From: Kushneria pakistanensis | Lineage (GTDB): Bacteria; Pseudomonadota; Gammaproteobacteria; Pseudomonadales; Halomonadaceae | Direction: 5' to 3' | Length of the DNA stretch: 64,000 bases | Assembly: GCF_014652795.1 (NCBI RefSeq) | Contig: NZ_BMZM01000002.1 | Coordinates: 124,001-188,000, forward strand | Shown: in pieces, positions 42,488 through 51,735 of the stretch | Numbering within the stretch: position 1 is the stretch's first letter | Layout of the letters: every line of letters begins with the position of its first letter | Position numbers and translations under genes: made by a program | The notes under the pieces: generated by a model | Databases searched by the model: none | Told to the model about the DNA's origin: nothing | The model's input: only the letters and a program-made list of their open reading frames with translations

Positions 42488-43222
42488 TTACAACCAGCCG
42501 GCATCGACCCAGTAGTTGTGGGCAGTGCAGCCACCGGCGGCATCGGAGGCGAGAAAGAGCACCATGTTGGCAACGTGATGCGGGTGCAGGCGCACCTTGA
42601 GCTTCTGCTCGTCAACGATCTGCGCCTCATCTTCCGGGGTATACCAGCGTGACTGACGCGGCGTTTTCACATTGCCGGGGATCACACAGTTGACCCGGAT
42701 GCCATCACCGCCCAGCTCGGCGGCCAGCGCCCGCGTCAGCCCCTCGATGGCGGCCTTGGCGGTTTCATAGAGCACCAGACCGGGCTGGCCCAGATGCCAG
42801 CTGATCGACCCCATGTTGATGATTGAACCGCGTCCCTGCGCGCGCATGCCGTCCGCCACACCGCGCGCCGCCAGCGCCTGATGGCGCAGATTGACCGCCA
42901 TGCGATCGTCCCAGTATTCGGCGGTCACATCTTCAAGCCGATGGCGATCGTCGTTGGCCGCGTTGTTGACCAGCACATCCACCGTGCCGATATCAGAAAG
43001 CACCTGCTCAAGCGCGCCGGGATCAGTCAGGTCACAGCGGTGAAAGTGCACGTGCTCACCAAGCGACCCGGCAAGCTGCTCGGCCTCAGCAATAATGTCG
43101 AGAAAATGCACCTCGGCGCCCTGCTCGGCGAAAGCACGCACAATGCCTTCACCGATGCCGGAGCCGCCACCGGTAATCACGACGCGCCGACCGGAAAGGT
43201 CGGGATAGATCGCAGTACTCAT
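42488..43222 (-). CDS. aldose 1-dehydrogenase of the SDR family (xylose/galactose type)
   Basis: A 244-residue SDR very like Caulobacter D-xylose 1-dehydrogenase: AIYPDLSGRRVVITGGGSGIGE at the start, FLDI after strand 2 (NAD preference), VDVLVNNAANDDRHRLEDVT, NLRHQALAARGVADGM, GSISWHLGQPGLVLYETAKAAIEGLTRALA with catalytic Ser and Tyr-x-x-x-Lys, and CVIPGNVKTPRQ ... WYTPEDEAQIV. The family oxidises D-xylose, L-arabinose or D-galactose at C1 to the lactone. With araFGH, galM and dgoKAD near, galactose and/or arabinose is the best guess. The ATG at 43222 matches family starts; the frame upstream is rejected. Confidence 0.9.
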   Translation of the reverse strand: MSTAIYPDLSGRRVVITGGGSGIGEGIVRAFAEQGAEVHFLDIIAEAEQLAGSLGEHVHFHRCDLTDPGALEQVLSDIGTVDVLVNNAANDDRHRLEDVTAEYWDDRMAVNLRHQALAARGVADGMRAQGRGSIINMGSISWHLGQPGLVLYETAKAAIEGLTRALAAELGGDGIRVNCVIPGNVKTPRQSRWYTPEDEAQIVDEQKLKVRLHPHHVANMVLFLASDAAGGCTAHNYWVDAGWL

Positions 43223-43276
43223 GCTGTCTCCCGAATCGGAACAGACCGCGCCTGAAGGACGCCAACGTCCGATCAA

Positions 43277-43325
43277 ATGTCATTGTTCGGAGGGCAGTTT
43301 CCGCCGGTGTCTAATACAACGACAT
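43277..43325. promoter_or_regulatory. inverted repeat upstream of the aldose dehydrogenase gene
   Basis: ATGTCATTGT at 43277-43286 is repeated in inverse as ACAACGACAT at 43316-43325 (one mismatch), centres 39 bases apart, 55-103 bases before the SDR start. This spacing allows two bound dimers. The regulator is not identifiable. Confidence 0.3.
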
Positions 43326-43381
43326 TGGACATAGGTCGCGTTCACGCGCTGAAGCAGGAAAAAGACCATACCGGGCGCATT

Positions 43382-43409
43382 AAAAAACCGCCCGCCCCTT
43401 GCGGGCCGG
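43382..43409 (-). terminator. rho-independent terminator of ppsA
   Basis: CCGCCCGC at 43388-43395 pairs imperfectly with GCGGGCCGG at 43401-43409; on the minus strand six T follow (43387-43382). It lies 27 bases past the ppsA stop. Confidence 0.8.
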
Positions 43410-43435
43410 ACGGTCGATGACGCCGTGAGGCGCTT

Positions 43436-45892
43436 TTACTTGTTGATCAGTGACGCTGGCTCACCGTTGCCTTCCTGGGGCGCACCCTTGTCGGCCTGCT
43501 CGCCCAGCGAGAGCCAGGTGTTGATCACCGTATCCGGGTTGAGCGACAGGCTGTCGATGCCCTCGCTCATCAGCCAGGCAGCGAAGTCCGGGTGATCAGA
43601 CGGGCCCTGCCCGCAGATACCCACATACTTGCCCTGACGCTTCGCGGCACGAATGGCCATCGACAGCAGCGCCAGTACCGCGTCGTTGCGCTCATCAAAC
43701 TGCTCGGAGACGGTACCGGAGTCACGATCCAGCCCCAGTGTGAGCTGGGTCATGTCGTTGGAGCCGATCGAGAAGCCGTCGAAGTACTCAAGGAACTGAT
43801 CGGCCAGCAGCGCGTTGGAGGGCAGCTCGCACATCATGATGACCTTGAGCCCGTTCTCGCCGCGCTTGAGCCCGTGGGACTCCAGCGTTTCGATTACGGC
43901 GGCGGCGTCCTTGAGGGTGCGCACGAACGGAATCATGATCTCGACGTTCTCAAGCCCCATGACATCACGCACCCGCTTGACCGCCTGACACTCGAGTGCG
44001 AAGCAGTCGCGGAAGTCCGGCGACACGTAGCGACCGGCGCCGCGGAAGCCCAGCATCGGGTTCTCTTCGTGCGGCTCGTACTGCTCACCGCCCACCAGGT
44101 TGGCGTATTCGTTGGTCTTGAAATCCGACAGCCGCACGATCACGCGCTTGGGCCAGAACGCAGAGGCCAAGGTTGCCATCCCTTCGGTCAGACGGGCCAC
44201 GTAGAACTCGACCGGGTCAGAGTAGCCGGCAATCCGGCTGGTGATCTCGGCCTGCAGCGCCGGCGTCTGGCGATCGAACTCCAGCAGGGCGCGCGGGTGA
44301 ATGCCGATCATGCGGTTGATGATGAATTCCAGTCGCGCCAGACCCACGCCCTCGTTGGGCAGCGTGGCAAAGTCAAAGGCGCGATCCGGGTTGCCGACGT
44401 TCATCATCAGTTTGAGCGGCAGCTCCGGCAGATCATCAATGGCAGCGCTCTTGACCTCGAACTCCAGCTCGCCCTCGTAGATGTAGCCGGTATCGCCTTC
44501 GGCGCAGGAGACGGTAACGTGCTGGTTGGAGGCCAGACGCTCGGTGGCATCACCACAGCCCACCACCGCCGGAATACCCAGCTCACGGGCGATGATCGCC
44601 GCGTGGCAGGTACGCCCGCCGCGGTTGGTGACGATCGCCGCGGCGCGCTTCATGATCGGTTCCCAGTCGGGGTCGGTCATGTCGGTGACCAAAACGTCAC
44701 CCGGTGCCACATCATGCATCTGGCTGATGTCGGCAATGATCTTCACCGCACCGGCGCCGATACGCTGACCGATGGCACGGCCCTCGGCCAGAATCGGGCC
44801 GCGGGAGCTGAGCTGATAGCGCTCCATGACCTGCTTGCGCGAGCGTACGGTTTCCGGACGTGCCTGAACGATCAGAAGCTCGCCGGTATGACCATCCTTC
44901 GCCCACTCGATATCCATCGGGCGGCCGTAGTGCTGCTCGATCAGCATGGCCTGACGGGCCAGCGCCTCGATCTCGTCATCACTCAGGCAGAAACGGTCCT
45001 GATCCGCGGCGTCGACCGGCTCGATGCGCACCTGCTTGCCGTGGCTGCGATCATCGGCGTACACCATGCGCTCGGCCTTGGTGCCCATGCTGCGACGCAC
45101 GACCGACGGACGGTTGGCGGCCAGCGTGGGCTTGTGCACGTAGTACTCGTCCGGGTTGACGGCGCCCTGCACCACCATCTCACCCAGTCCCCAGGCAGCA
45201 GTGACGAACACGACCTGATCAAAGCCCGATTCGGTGTCGATGGTGAACATGACACCCGAGGTGGCCAGATCCGAGCGCACCATGCGCTGCACGCCGGCAG
45301 ACAGGGCCACGCCCTTGTGGTCGTAGCCCTGGTGGACGCGGTAGGAAATGGCGCGGTCGTTGAACAGTGAGGCAAACACGTGGTGGATCGCCTCGCGCAC
45401 GGCGTCCAGCCCCTGCACGTTGAGGAAGGTCTCCTGCTGGCCGGCAAAGGAGGCATCCGGCATGTCCTCGGCCGTGGCGGAGGAGCGCACCGCAAAGGAA
45501 GCGTTCGGATTATCGCCGGCCAGCTTCTCGTAGGCCGTGGCGATGGCATCATCGAGTTCGGCCGTAAAGGGCGTATCGATGACCCACTGACGAATGCGCG
45601 TCCCGGCAGCTGCCAGGGCGCGGGTATCGTCAATATCGGTTTCATCCAGCAGGGCATGGATACGCTCATCCAGACCGCTCTGTTCCAGAAAACGCCGCCA
45701 TGCGTCAGCGGTGGTCGCAAAGCCGTTGGGCACCTGGACACCCAGACTCGCCAGGTGGCTGATCATCTCGCCCAGTGAGGCGTTCTTGCCCCCGACACGA
45801 TTGACATCGTGCATGCCGACCTGGTCGTACCAGAGCACGTCCGGGTCAGCGTCATTCAGGCGATTGTCGTCTGTCACCATGCGATCACTCAT
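43436..45892 (-). CDS. ppsA: phosphoenolpyruvate synthase
   Basis: An 818-residue PEP synthase (E. coli 792), making PEP from pyruvate and ATP for gluconeogenesis. The N-terminal ATP-grasp domain has [33 protein letters not shown] and [10 protein letters not shown]. The phosphohistidine swivel is [23 protein letters not shown] near residue 455, and the PEP-utilising barrel ends with [17 protein letters not shown] and [17 protein letters not shown] with its Cys. The ATG at 45892 is preferred; upstream ATGs add a non-homologous leader. It is divergent from ppsR, its regulator. Confidence 0.96.
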   Translation of the reverse strand: MSDRMVTDDNRLNDADPDVLWYDQVGMHDVNRVGGKNASLGEMISHLASLGVQVPNGFATTADAWRRFLEQSGLDERIHALLDETDIDDTRALAAAGTRIRQWVIDTPFTAELDDAIATAYEKLAGDNPNASFAVRSSATAEDMPDASFAGQQETFLNVQGLDAVREAIHHVFASLFNDRAISYRVHQGYDHKGVALSAGVQRMVRSDLATSGVMFTIDTESGFDQVVFVTAAWGLGEMVVQGAVNPDEYYVHKPTLAANRPSVVRRSMGTKAERMVYADDRSHGKQVRIEPVDAADQDRFCLSDDEIEALARQAMLIEQHYGRPMDIEWAKDGHTGELLIVQARPETVRSRKQVMERYQLSSRGPILAEGRAIGQRIGAGAVKIIADISQMHDVAPGDVLVTDMTDPDWEPIMKRAAAIVTNRGGRTCHAAIIARELGIPAVVGCGDATERLASNQHVTVSCAEGDTGYIYEGELEFEVKSAAIDDLPELPLKLMMNVGNPDRAFDFATLPNEGVGLARLEFIINRMIGIHPRALLEFDRQTPALQAEITSRIAGYSDPVEFYVARLTEGMATLASAFWPKRVIVRLSDFKTNEYANLVGGEQYEPHEENPMLGFRGAGRYVSPDFRDCFALECQAVKRVRDVMGLENVEIMIPFVRTLKDAAAVIETLESHGLKRGENGLKVIMMCELPSNALLADQFLEYFDGFSIGSNDMTQLTLGLDRDSGTVSEQFDERNDAVLALLSMAIRAAKRQGKYVGICGQGPSDHPDFAAWLMSEGIDSLSLNPDTVINTWLSLGEQADKGAPQEGNGEPASLINK

Positions 45893-46355
45893 TTCTCGTC
45901 TCTCCCGGCAATCCTTTACGCCGCCGGCCCCTTTGAAGGTGCCCGGCAGTGCCATACCCAAAAATAAACAACGTAAAAAAACGTCGTTCAGGGCGTGTAG
46001 ATCCATCGCACGACCGAATAAAAACGACGCTTTTAAAATCCTTCCTGTCATTGGACAGTCGAGCAGAGCGTAATCATTTTCCGCGGTCCGCCATAGCCTT
46101 TATGACAAGTTTTAAGGCCAGGAACATTTTGAAAGACTACGACATGGCGTTAACACAAAGTATTAAATTGGCAACGCATGTTTTTGAAATAAATGGATAA
46201 ACCCAAAAAAAATTCGGCACAAAAAATCACTACATGTTTTGTAGCGCCTGCGCAAATTTGACAAATGAGGTCGCAATGGCATCACAACATTTTGACCATT
46301 ACCGTGGTTTAATGCCTGATAAATCGTGTCTTTTATGCCGGGCAGAGAGGCTTTT
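45893..46355. other. 463-base AT-rich region between ppsA and ppsR
   Basis: No gene is supported. It is markedly AT-rich and holds the divergent promoters. CTACA and TGTAG flank TGTTT near 46230-46244, forming a small hairpin, and a TTGACA hexamer occurs at 46258-46263 on the plus strand, without a convincing partner -10. Confidence 0.5.
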
Positions 46356-47177
46356 ATGCCAAAAACAGTGTTTTATATTTCCGATGGCACGGCCATTACC
46401 ATGGAAGTGCTGGGCCACGCCGTTCTCTCCCAGTTTGATACGGAATTTGCCCAGCGGACCTGGCCCTTCGTGGACACCCGGGAACGCGCCGTCGAGATTC
46501 GCGAGCGCATCGACCGGATTTTTACCGAGACCGGCGAGCGCCCGATCGTCTTTTACTCGATCGTCAGCGACGAGATCCGCCAGATCATCCTGTCGAGCCA
46601 CGGCTTCTGCCATGACGTGATCGAATCCGTCATTGCCCCGCTCAGTGAAGAACTCCAGATGGCGCCGCACCCGACGCTGCACCGCACCCATGGTCTCAAT
46701 CAGCGCAACGTGGCCCGCTATGACGAGCGCATCGCGGCGATCGACTACGCCCTGGCCCATGATGACGGCCTGTCGCTGCGCCATCTCGAACAGGCCCAGG
46801 TGATCCTGATTGGCGTGTCGCGCTGCGGCAAGACACCCACCAGCCTCTATCTGGCCATGCAGTTCGGCCTGCGGGTTGCCAACTACCCCTTCATTGCCGA
46901 CGACATGGACCGCCTGGCGCTGCCGCCGGCCCTGCGCGAGCAGCGCGGCAAGCTGTTCGGGCTGACCATCAACGCCGAACGCCTGTCCAACATTCGCAAC
47001 GAACGGCGCAACGCCAGCACCTACGCCTCGCTGCGACAGTGCCGGCTGGAGCTGTCCGAGGTCGAGGCGCTCTATCGCCGCCTGCGCATTCCCTATCTGG
47101 ACACCACCAACTACTCGGTCGAGGAGATCGCCACGCGCTTGATGGACACGCTTGGCATCGATCGGCGGATCTTTTAG
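46356..47177 (+). CDS. ppsR: PEP synthase regulatory protein (kinase/pyrophosphorylase)
   Basis: A 273-residue DUF299 protein, bifunctional ADP-dependent kinase and Pi-dependent pyrophosphorylase that inactivates and reactivates Pps[25 protein letters not shown] is the family start, the P-loop [19 protein letters not shown] is near residues 153-171, and [11 protein letters not shown] and [11 protein letters not shown]-like [13 protein letters not shown] end it. GAGAGG five bases before the ATG at 46356 fixes the start; a longer frame from 46326 is rejected. It is divergent from ppsA, the standard arrangement, and overlaps the convergent HAD gene by 4 bases. Confidence 0.95.
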   Translation: MPKTVFYISDGTAITMEVLGHAVLSQFDTEFAQRTWPFVDTRERAVEIRERIDRIFTETGERPIVFYSIVSDEIRQIILSSHGFCHDVIESVIAPLSEELQMAPHPTLHRTHGLNQRNVARYDERIAAIDYALAHDDGLSLRHLEQAQVILIGVSRCGKTPTSLYLAMQFGLRVANYPFIADDMDRLALPPALREQRGKLFGLTINAERLSNIRNERRNASTYASLRQCRLELSEVEALYRRLRIPYLDTTNYSVEEIATRLMDTLGIDRRIF

Positions 47178-47941
47178 GAAAAATATGATGGCAATGACAA
47201 CGAAGCCGAGCCTTGCCCGCAAACCGGATGCTCATGAGCATCGGCCATCAGGCAGAGTTCGTGCAGGTTGTTGAGGGTCAGCCATGCATCGGCGGCGCCT
47301 TCCATTCTGGCTGGCGTGGTGCCTTGTGCCGTTCGCACCAGCCAGGCAGCCCGAAACCCCGCTGACAGGGCCCCCTGGACATCCAGCTGCCAGTCATCGC
47401 CTATATGCAGTATCTGCGCTGGCGCAACATCGAGCGCGGTAGCAGCGACGTGGAAGATTTGCGGGTCGGGTTTGGCGATACCCAAATCCCTGGAGAACAG
47501 GATGACACTGAAAAAATGGCGGATGCCGATCATGTCCAGATCGGCATTGCCGTTTGAAATGGCCGCCATGGGGTAGCGCTGACTCAGCCATTCAAGCGCC
47601 GGCAGGGCATCTTCAAAAAACGTGACCTGCTGACGTGCGGCATAAAATACCGCATAGGCCCGTTCGCTCAGCGCCGGATCCTCACCGGCCAGACGCAGCA
47701 CCTCATGAATCGACGCTTTTCTAAGCCGTGCCGGTGTGTCGACAAGATCGGGCCTGAGCATGGCCATGCGCTGTCGATACTGTTGCAGTGACGCAGGCTC
47801 CGGCAGCACTGCCGCCGTCAATGGCGCATGTTGTAAAAGCCAGTGATAAAGCATTGTCTCAGCGCCGCGTACCGCAGCGTCGAAATCCCAGAGCGTATCG
47901 TCCAGATCCAGCGACAGGGCAGCCACGTCGTTCAGATACAA
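47174..47941 (-). CDS. HAD family hydrolase (YigB-like phosphatase)
   Basis: A 255-residue HAD subfamily IA phosphatase. Motif I is [12 protein letters not shown] (residues about 9-20), motif [15 protein letters not shown] near 130, motif III Lys in [13 protein letters not shown] near 155 and motif [15 protein letters not shown] near 178. Closest style is E. coli YigB, implicated in removing phosphate from the riboflavin intermediate 5-amino-6-ribitylaminouracil phosphate. The start is TTG at 47941, overlapping the preceding deacylase gene by 10 bases; a GTG at 47926 is possible. It has an extra C-terminal tail of about 25 residues beyond the domain. Confidence 0.85.
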   Translation of the reverse strand: MYLNDVAALSLDLDDTLWDFDAAVRGAETMLYHWLLQHAPLTAAVLPEPASLQQYRQRMAMLRPDLVDTPARLRKASIHEVLRLAGEDPALSERAYAVFYAARQQVTFFEDALPALEWLSQRYPMAAISNGNADLDMIGIRHFFSVILFSRDLGIAKPDPQIFHVAATALDVAPAQILHIGDDWQLDVQGALSAGFRAAWLVRTAQGTTPARMEGAADAWLTLNNLHELCLMADAHEHPVCGQGSASLSLPSYFS

Positions 47942-48399
47942 AGGCTTCGGACCTCTGGTTGGGCAATACGCAGATAATCTTCACTGCTTAAAACGATCGA
48001 ACGATCAAGCCTGCCGGCATTGAAGGCAATCTCGTCATGTTCCTCGACAAGTGCCGGGTCGGCCAGCAATCGAATCCGCGATGAAAATACGAAGGGGGGA
48101 ACGGCACCGACGACACAGCCGGTCTCGGTCATGACGTCCTCGGCGCTGGCAAGCGTCGCCTTTTTGATGCCGACAGCGTCAGCCACCTGTCGAAAATCCA
48201 GCTTCCTGTTGCCCGGCAGCACGGCCAGCATAAAAAACTCATCATCGTGCCGGCTTTTACACAGCATCGCCTTGGCACCCTGCGATTCGGTGGTACCGCG
48301 TATACGGGCCACATCCTGCGACCGCCCTTCGGCAGAATGCTCAATGATGCGAAAGCGTGCATCATGTGTCTTCAACAGCTGCACAAGCTGATCAAACAT
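47932..48399 (-). CDS. YbaK/EbsC family aminoacyl-tRNA deacylase-like protein
   Basis: A 155-residue YbaK/ProX-type domain protein, related to trans-editing deacylases that clear mischarged tRNA. The pattern FRIIEHSAEGRSQDVARIRGTTESQGAKAMLCK places the conserved Lys near residue 45, followed by LAVLPGNRKLDF and GCVVGAVPPFVF (the GxxxP substrate loop). It resembles the YeaK/PrdX-like group more than YbaK itself. Substrate tRNA is not predictable. It overlaps the HAD gene by 10 bases, so the two are co-translated. Confidence 0.85.
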   Translation of the reverse strand: MFDQLVQLLKTHDARFRIIEHSAEGRSQDVARIRGTTESQGAKAMLCKSRHDDEFFMLAVLPGNRKLDFRQVADAVGIKKATLASAEDVMTETGCVVGAVPPFVFSSRIRLLADPALVEEHDEIAFNAGRLDRSIVLSSEDYLRIAQPEVRSLCI

Positions 48400-48493
48400 G
48401 GGTAAAACTCCCGGGTAGCCCCAACGTCATCGGCCGGGGGCAGCAATCTTTCGCCGTCCCCGGCCGGTCCTTTCGAATACCTTCCTGATCGGC

Positions 48494-49567
48494 TTAATAC
48501 TTCCAGAAAATCTCCTGGAGCTTTGCAGTATCGGTTGTTTTTGTCAGCGCCAGCGCCATCAGAAGACGCGCTTTTGCAGGGTTTTGATCGTCCACGACGA
48601 TGTAGTCGTACTTGTCGTCCTCGGCCTCGCCGTTGCGGACAACGGCGCCGCTGCCGGTACGTGTTGTGCGAACGATAAACACGCCCCTGGCACGTGCCTC
48701 CTCCAGAACAGCGTCCATGTAGTCGGGCACACTGCCATTGCCGAACCCCGCCCAGATGAGCGCCTTTGAACCATGGGCAATGAAGGCGTCCATCGGAACG
48801 CGGTTCATGTTGCCGTGGGTATACACCACGTCGACCTCGGGCATTGATGCGATGTCATCAACGCTGAACTCGCTTTGCGTGGTATGAGGGCGTATCGGGG
48901 CGCGATAAAAGCGCGGCTGGCCTTCGACGACCTCACCGAGCGGCCCGTAAAGGGAGTGGAAGGCTTCTACCTTGAGACTGCTGGACTTGGTCACGTCCCG
49001 GGCACTGTGAATGTCATCATTCATGACCACCAGCACGCCCATACCGGACGCTTTCGGGTCTGCCGCAACCACAACCGCGTTGTAAAGATTCAGTGGGCCA
49101 TCGGCACTCAGGGCCGTGGAAGGCCGCATGGAACCGACAAGTACAACAGGCTTGTCGCTCTTGAGGGTCAGATTCAGCAGATAGGCGGTCTCTTCCATCG
49201 TGTCCGTACCATGCGTAATCACGATGCCGTCCACATCAGGCGAGTTCTGAAGCTCCGAGACGCGGCGCGCCAGCGTCAACCAGCGCTCGTTGTTAAAGCT
49301 TTCCGAACCGATCTGAAAGACCTGCTCACCGCGAACGCTGGCAACATCCTTGAGCTCCGGTACCGCAGCGATGAGCTTGTCGACCCCCACCACGGCGGAT
49401 TGATAAGCACTGACGTTGGCACTTGATGCCCCTGAACCGGCAATGGTGCCGCCGGTGGCCAGAATCACGATATTGGGTTTTTCTTCGCTGGCCTGGGCAA
49501 AAGGCACCGCCATGACCAGCAGCAACAGCATCAACCACCACTTCCCGGAACAAATCATGTGTTTCAT
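48494..49567 (-). CDS. ansB: periplasmic type II L-asparaginase
   Basis: A 357-residue asparaginase with a signal peptide (ICSGKWWLMLLLLVMAVPFAQASE). ILATGGTIAGSGAS carries the first catalytic Thr near residue 40, and ITHGTDTMEETAYLL the second Thr-Asp-Lys motif near 120. VLVGSMRPSTALSADGPLNLYNAV and the late FIVRTTRTGSGAV also match AnsB. It hydrolyses asparagine (and glutamine weakly) to aspartate and ammonia in the periplasm. It starts 71 bases after a dicarboxylate symporter gene on the same strand, which would import the aspartate. Confidence 0.93.
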   Translation of the reverse strand: MKHMICSGKWWLMLLLLVMAVPFAQASEEKPNIVILATGGTIAGSGASSANVSAYQSAVVGVDKLIAAVPELKDVASVRGEQVFQIGSESFNNERWLTLARRVSELQNSPDVDGIVITHGTDTMEETAYLLNLTLKSDKPVVLVGSMRPSTALSADGPLNLYNAVVVAADPKASGMGVLVVMNDDIHSARDVTKSSSLKVEAFHSLYGPLGEVVEGQPRFYRAPIRPHTTQSEFSVDDIASMPEVDVVYTHGNMNRVPMDAFIAHGSKALIWAGFGNGSVPDYMDAVLEEARARGVFIVRTTRTGSGAVVRNGEAEDDKYDYIVVDDQNPAKARLLMALALTKTTDTAKLQEIFWKY

Positions 49568-49638
49568 GAGGTCTCCATACGGCGCTCACCTGCCGCCGAT
49601 GATGTTGTGTCGTTATCAAACCGAACAGGGAGCCCCTG

Positions 49639-51000
49639 TCAGGACAGGGGACGATCGCTGACTGATCGATCGGGATCAGACGCCGGTCCGGCATCAGGGG
49701 AGGTTTCGCCGGCCTTGAGCACGTGAGGCGTATCGAAAAGCGTCTGATCAAGCTCGCCTTCACTGCGCGCCACGACGCACGTTACCGCACTGTCGCCGAC
49801 CACATTCAAGCCAGTGCGGACCATATCGAGGATGCGGTCAATACCGGCAATGATGGCAATACCTTCCAGCGGCAGGCCTACCGATGTCAGGACCAAAGAC
49901 AGCATGATCAGGCCCGCACCGGGCACACCGGCGGTGCCGATGGAGGCAAGTGTTGAGGTCAGGACGATGGTCGCGTACTGGCTGGTCGTCAGATCAACGC
50001 CATAGGCCTGCGCGATGAAGACCACGCAGATGCCCTGATAAAGGGCCGTGCCGTCCATGTTGATGGTGGCGCCCAGTGGGAGCACAAAACTCGAGACCCG
50101 ACGTGACACGCCCAGGTTGTGCTCGGCCGACATCATCGTGACCGGCAGCGTTCCCGAGCTGGAGGTACTGGTAAAGGCCACCAGGGCCGGCTCGATGGTC
50201 CCTTGAAAAAAGCGAACAGGATTAAGGCGGGCCAGGAATTTGATCATGGCACCGTAGACGATCAGGGCATGGAGAATACAGGCGAGATAGACCAGCCCGA
50301 TGACACCGGCCAGGGGCGCCAGTACATCCATGCCATAGGTGCCGGCCACCCAGACCATCAGGGCGAAAACGCCATAGGGCGCAAAGGCAATGATGATCGA
50401 GGTCAGCTTGTACATTACCTCGGCGGCGGCATCGAAAAAGGTCTTGATCGGTTTGGCAACCTCGCCCGCCATGACGATGGCAATGCCCAGCAACATCGCA
50501 AAGACAATGATCTGAAGCACGTTGGCTGTGGCAAAGGCCTCGACCGGGTTGGTCGGTACAAGCCCCAGGATGGTATCGGCAATCGATGGCGCATCCTTGG
50601 GCTGGACGGCTTCAGCGGTACCAATATCGATCCCCACACCTGGCTTGAAAAGTACCGCCAGGGCCAGGCCGATCGAAATGGCAATGGCGGTAGTGGCCAA
50701 GTACAGAACAAACGTTTTCACCCCAAGACGCCCCATGGTCTTGAGGTCCTGCAATGAGGCAACGCCTGCGACCAGCGTGATAAAGATCAGCGGGACGATC
50801 AGCATCTTGATCCCGCGAATAAACAGATCTCCGACCGGTTTTACCGAGGCGGCAATATCGGCATTGCCGGTCTGGTTGAGCGCAATCCCCAGAACCAGCC
50901 CCAGCCCCAGCGCAATGAATATCTGCTTCCACAGCGCCATATCGAGCCAGACCCTCAAGGGATTGCGTCGGGCAGATGAGCGAACGGTATTTCTTGTCAT
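49639..51000 (-). CDS. dicarboxylate/amino acid:cation symporter (GltP/DctA family)
   Basis: A 453-residue DAACS-family transporter. WKQIFIALGLGLVLGIALNQ opens the protein. AFTSTSSSGTLPVTM (the serine-rich re-entrant loop) is near residue 285, PLGATINMDGTALYQGICVVFIAQAYG near 310, and GVPGAGLIMLSLVL and IDRILDMVRTGLNVVGDSAVTCVVAR are the C-terminal substrate-binding elements. It takes up aspartate/glutamate or C4-dicarboxylates with H+ or Na+. Context with ansB and two hydroxyaspartate dehydratases favours aspartate-like substrates. CAGGAG precedes the ATG. The stop sits in the loop of a CCCCTGTC/GACAGGGG hairpin. Confidence 0.92.
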   Translation of the reverse strand: MTRNTVRSSARRNPLRVWLDMALWKQIFIALGLGLVLGIALNQTGNADIAASVKPVGDLFIRGIKMLIVPLIFITLVAGVASLQDLKTMGRLGVKTFVLYLATTAIAISIGLALAVLFKPGVGIDIGTAEAVQPKDAPSIADTILGLVPTNPVEAFATANVLQIIVFAMLLGIAIVMAGEVAKPIKTFFDAAAEVMYKLTSIIIAFAPYGVFALMVWVAGTYGMDVLAPLAGVIGLVYLACILHALIVYGAMIKFLARLNPVRFFQGTIEPALVAFTSTSSSGTLPVTMMSAEHNLGVSRRVSSFVLPLGATINMDGTALYQGICVVFIAQAYGVDLTTSQYATIVLTSTLASIGTAGVPGAGLIMLSLVLTSVGLPLEGIAIIAGIDRILDMVRTGLNVVGDSAVTCVVARSEGELDQTLFDTPHVLKAGETSPDAGPASDPDRSVSDRPLS

Positions 51001-51186
51001 TGTACGTCTCCTGTTTCCCGCTGTTTGCGGTTTTCAGATACAACGTCCTGCCAGGCGGCGCCCCTGCAGGGGCAGGAACGCCGGGGCCAGCCCCGGGATG
51101 ACGCCATCATGTCCATGGGGCATGGCACACTGCGGGTCAGTGCTCAAGGGTGGCTTTGGAGGAATCAGCCAGGGGCATACGCCTGT

Positions 51187-51624
51187 TTACTGAAACGATG
51201 AAGGCGTGTGCGGGTGATCACTGCCAAGCAGCGCCACGGCTTCTACCTCGACGGCAAAGCCAAAGTGCAGCTGGGCGATGCCGGCAACCGCGCGCGCGGG
51301 GCGATGCTCTCCAAGCCATTCGGCATAAATCTCGTTGAACGCCGGCCAGTGGTCGATATTGGTGACGTAGATGCGCACCTGCATCAGGCTCTTTTTATCA
51401 ACGCCTGCGCAGGCCAGGCAGCCATCGATATTGGCCAGCACCTGACGCGCCTGTTCCTCGAACGAGGCATCGCTCAGGTGCGTGCCGTCCGGTCGAATGG
51501 GGAGCTGACCGGAGATAAAGACCTGGCCGGCGCCCATGCAGACATGGGAGTAGTGTCCACCGGGACGAGCGATATCCATGCTGTTCTCACAGCGGATATC
51601 AACGTGAGAAGTGGTTTGCGTCAT
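51187..51624 (-). CDS. RidA family enamine/imine deaminase
   Basis: A 145-residue RidA/YjgF family protein. HVCMGAGQVFISGQLPIRPDGT, FEEQARQVLANIDGCLACAG, VRIYVTNIDHWPAFNEIYAEW and ARAVAGIAQLHFGFAVEVEAVA follow the family order, with the substrate-binding Arg before the final helix. RidA hydrolyses reactive enamines/imines made by PLP dehydratases. It lies 111 bases downstream of a PLP-dependent hydroxyaspartate dehydratase gene on the same strand, so clearing its iminosuccinate-type product is the natural inference. The ATG at 51624 is used. Confidence 0.9.
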   Translation of the reverse strand: MTQTTSHVDIRCENSMDIARPGGHYSHVCMGAGQVFISGQLPIRPDGTHLSDASFEEQARQVLANIDGCLACAGVDKKSLMQVRIYVTNIDHWPAFNEIYAEWLGEHRPARAVAGIAQLHFGFAVEVEAVALLGSDHPHTPSSFQ

Positions 51625-51735
51625 GAGGAGAGTCCTTTTTTTGGGCACAAGGGGTCCTTGTCCCGCAACCATGAAAGGTTGAGGGGCGCGAACCGGTACG
51701 GTAATACGCGGCCCGGCAATGGGCCGCTCAACGAA

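Noticed and set aside
43592-45370. 592-codon open frame opposite ppsA
   Set aside because: His/Arg-rich shadow frame of a GC-rich gene, with no family resemblance and no ribosome site.
45949-46200. 83-codon frame in the ppsA/ppsR gap
   Set aside because: It starts inside the ppsA leader, shows no family and spans the expected divergent promoters.
46258-46300. TTGACA hexamer as a ppsR promoter
   Set aside because: No acceptable -10 hexamer at 16-18 bases; too weak to list as a promoter.
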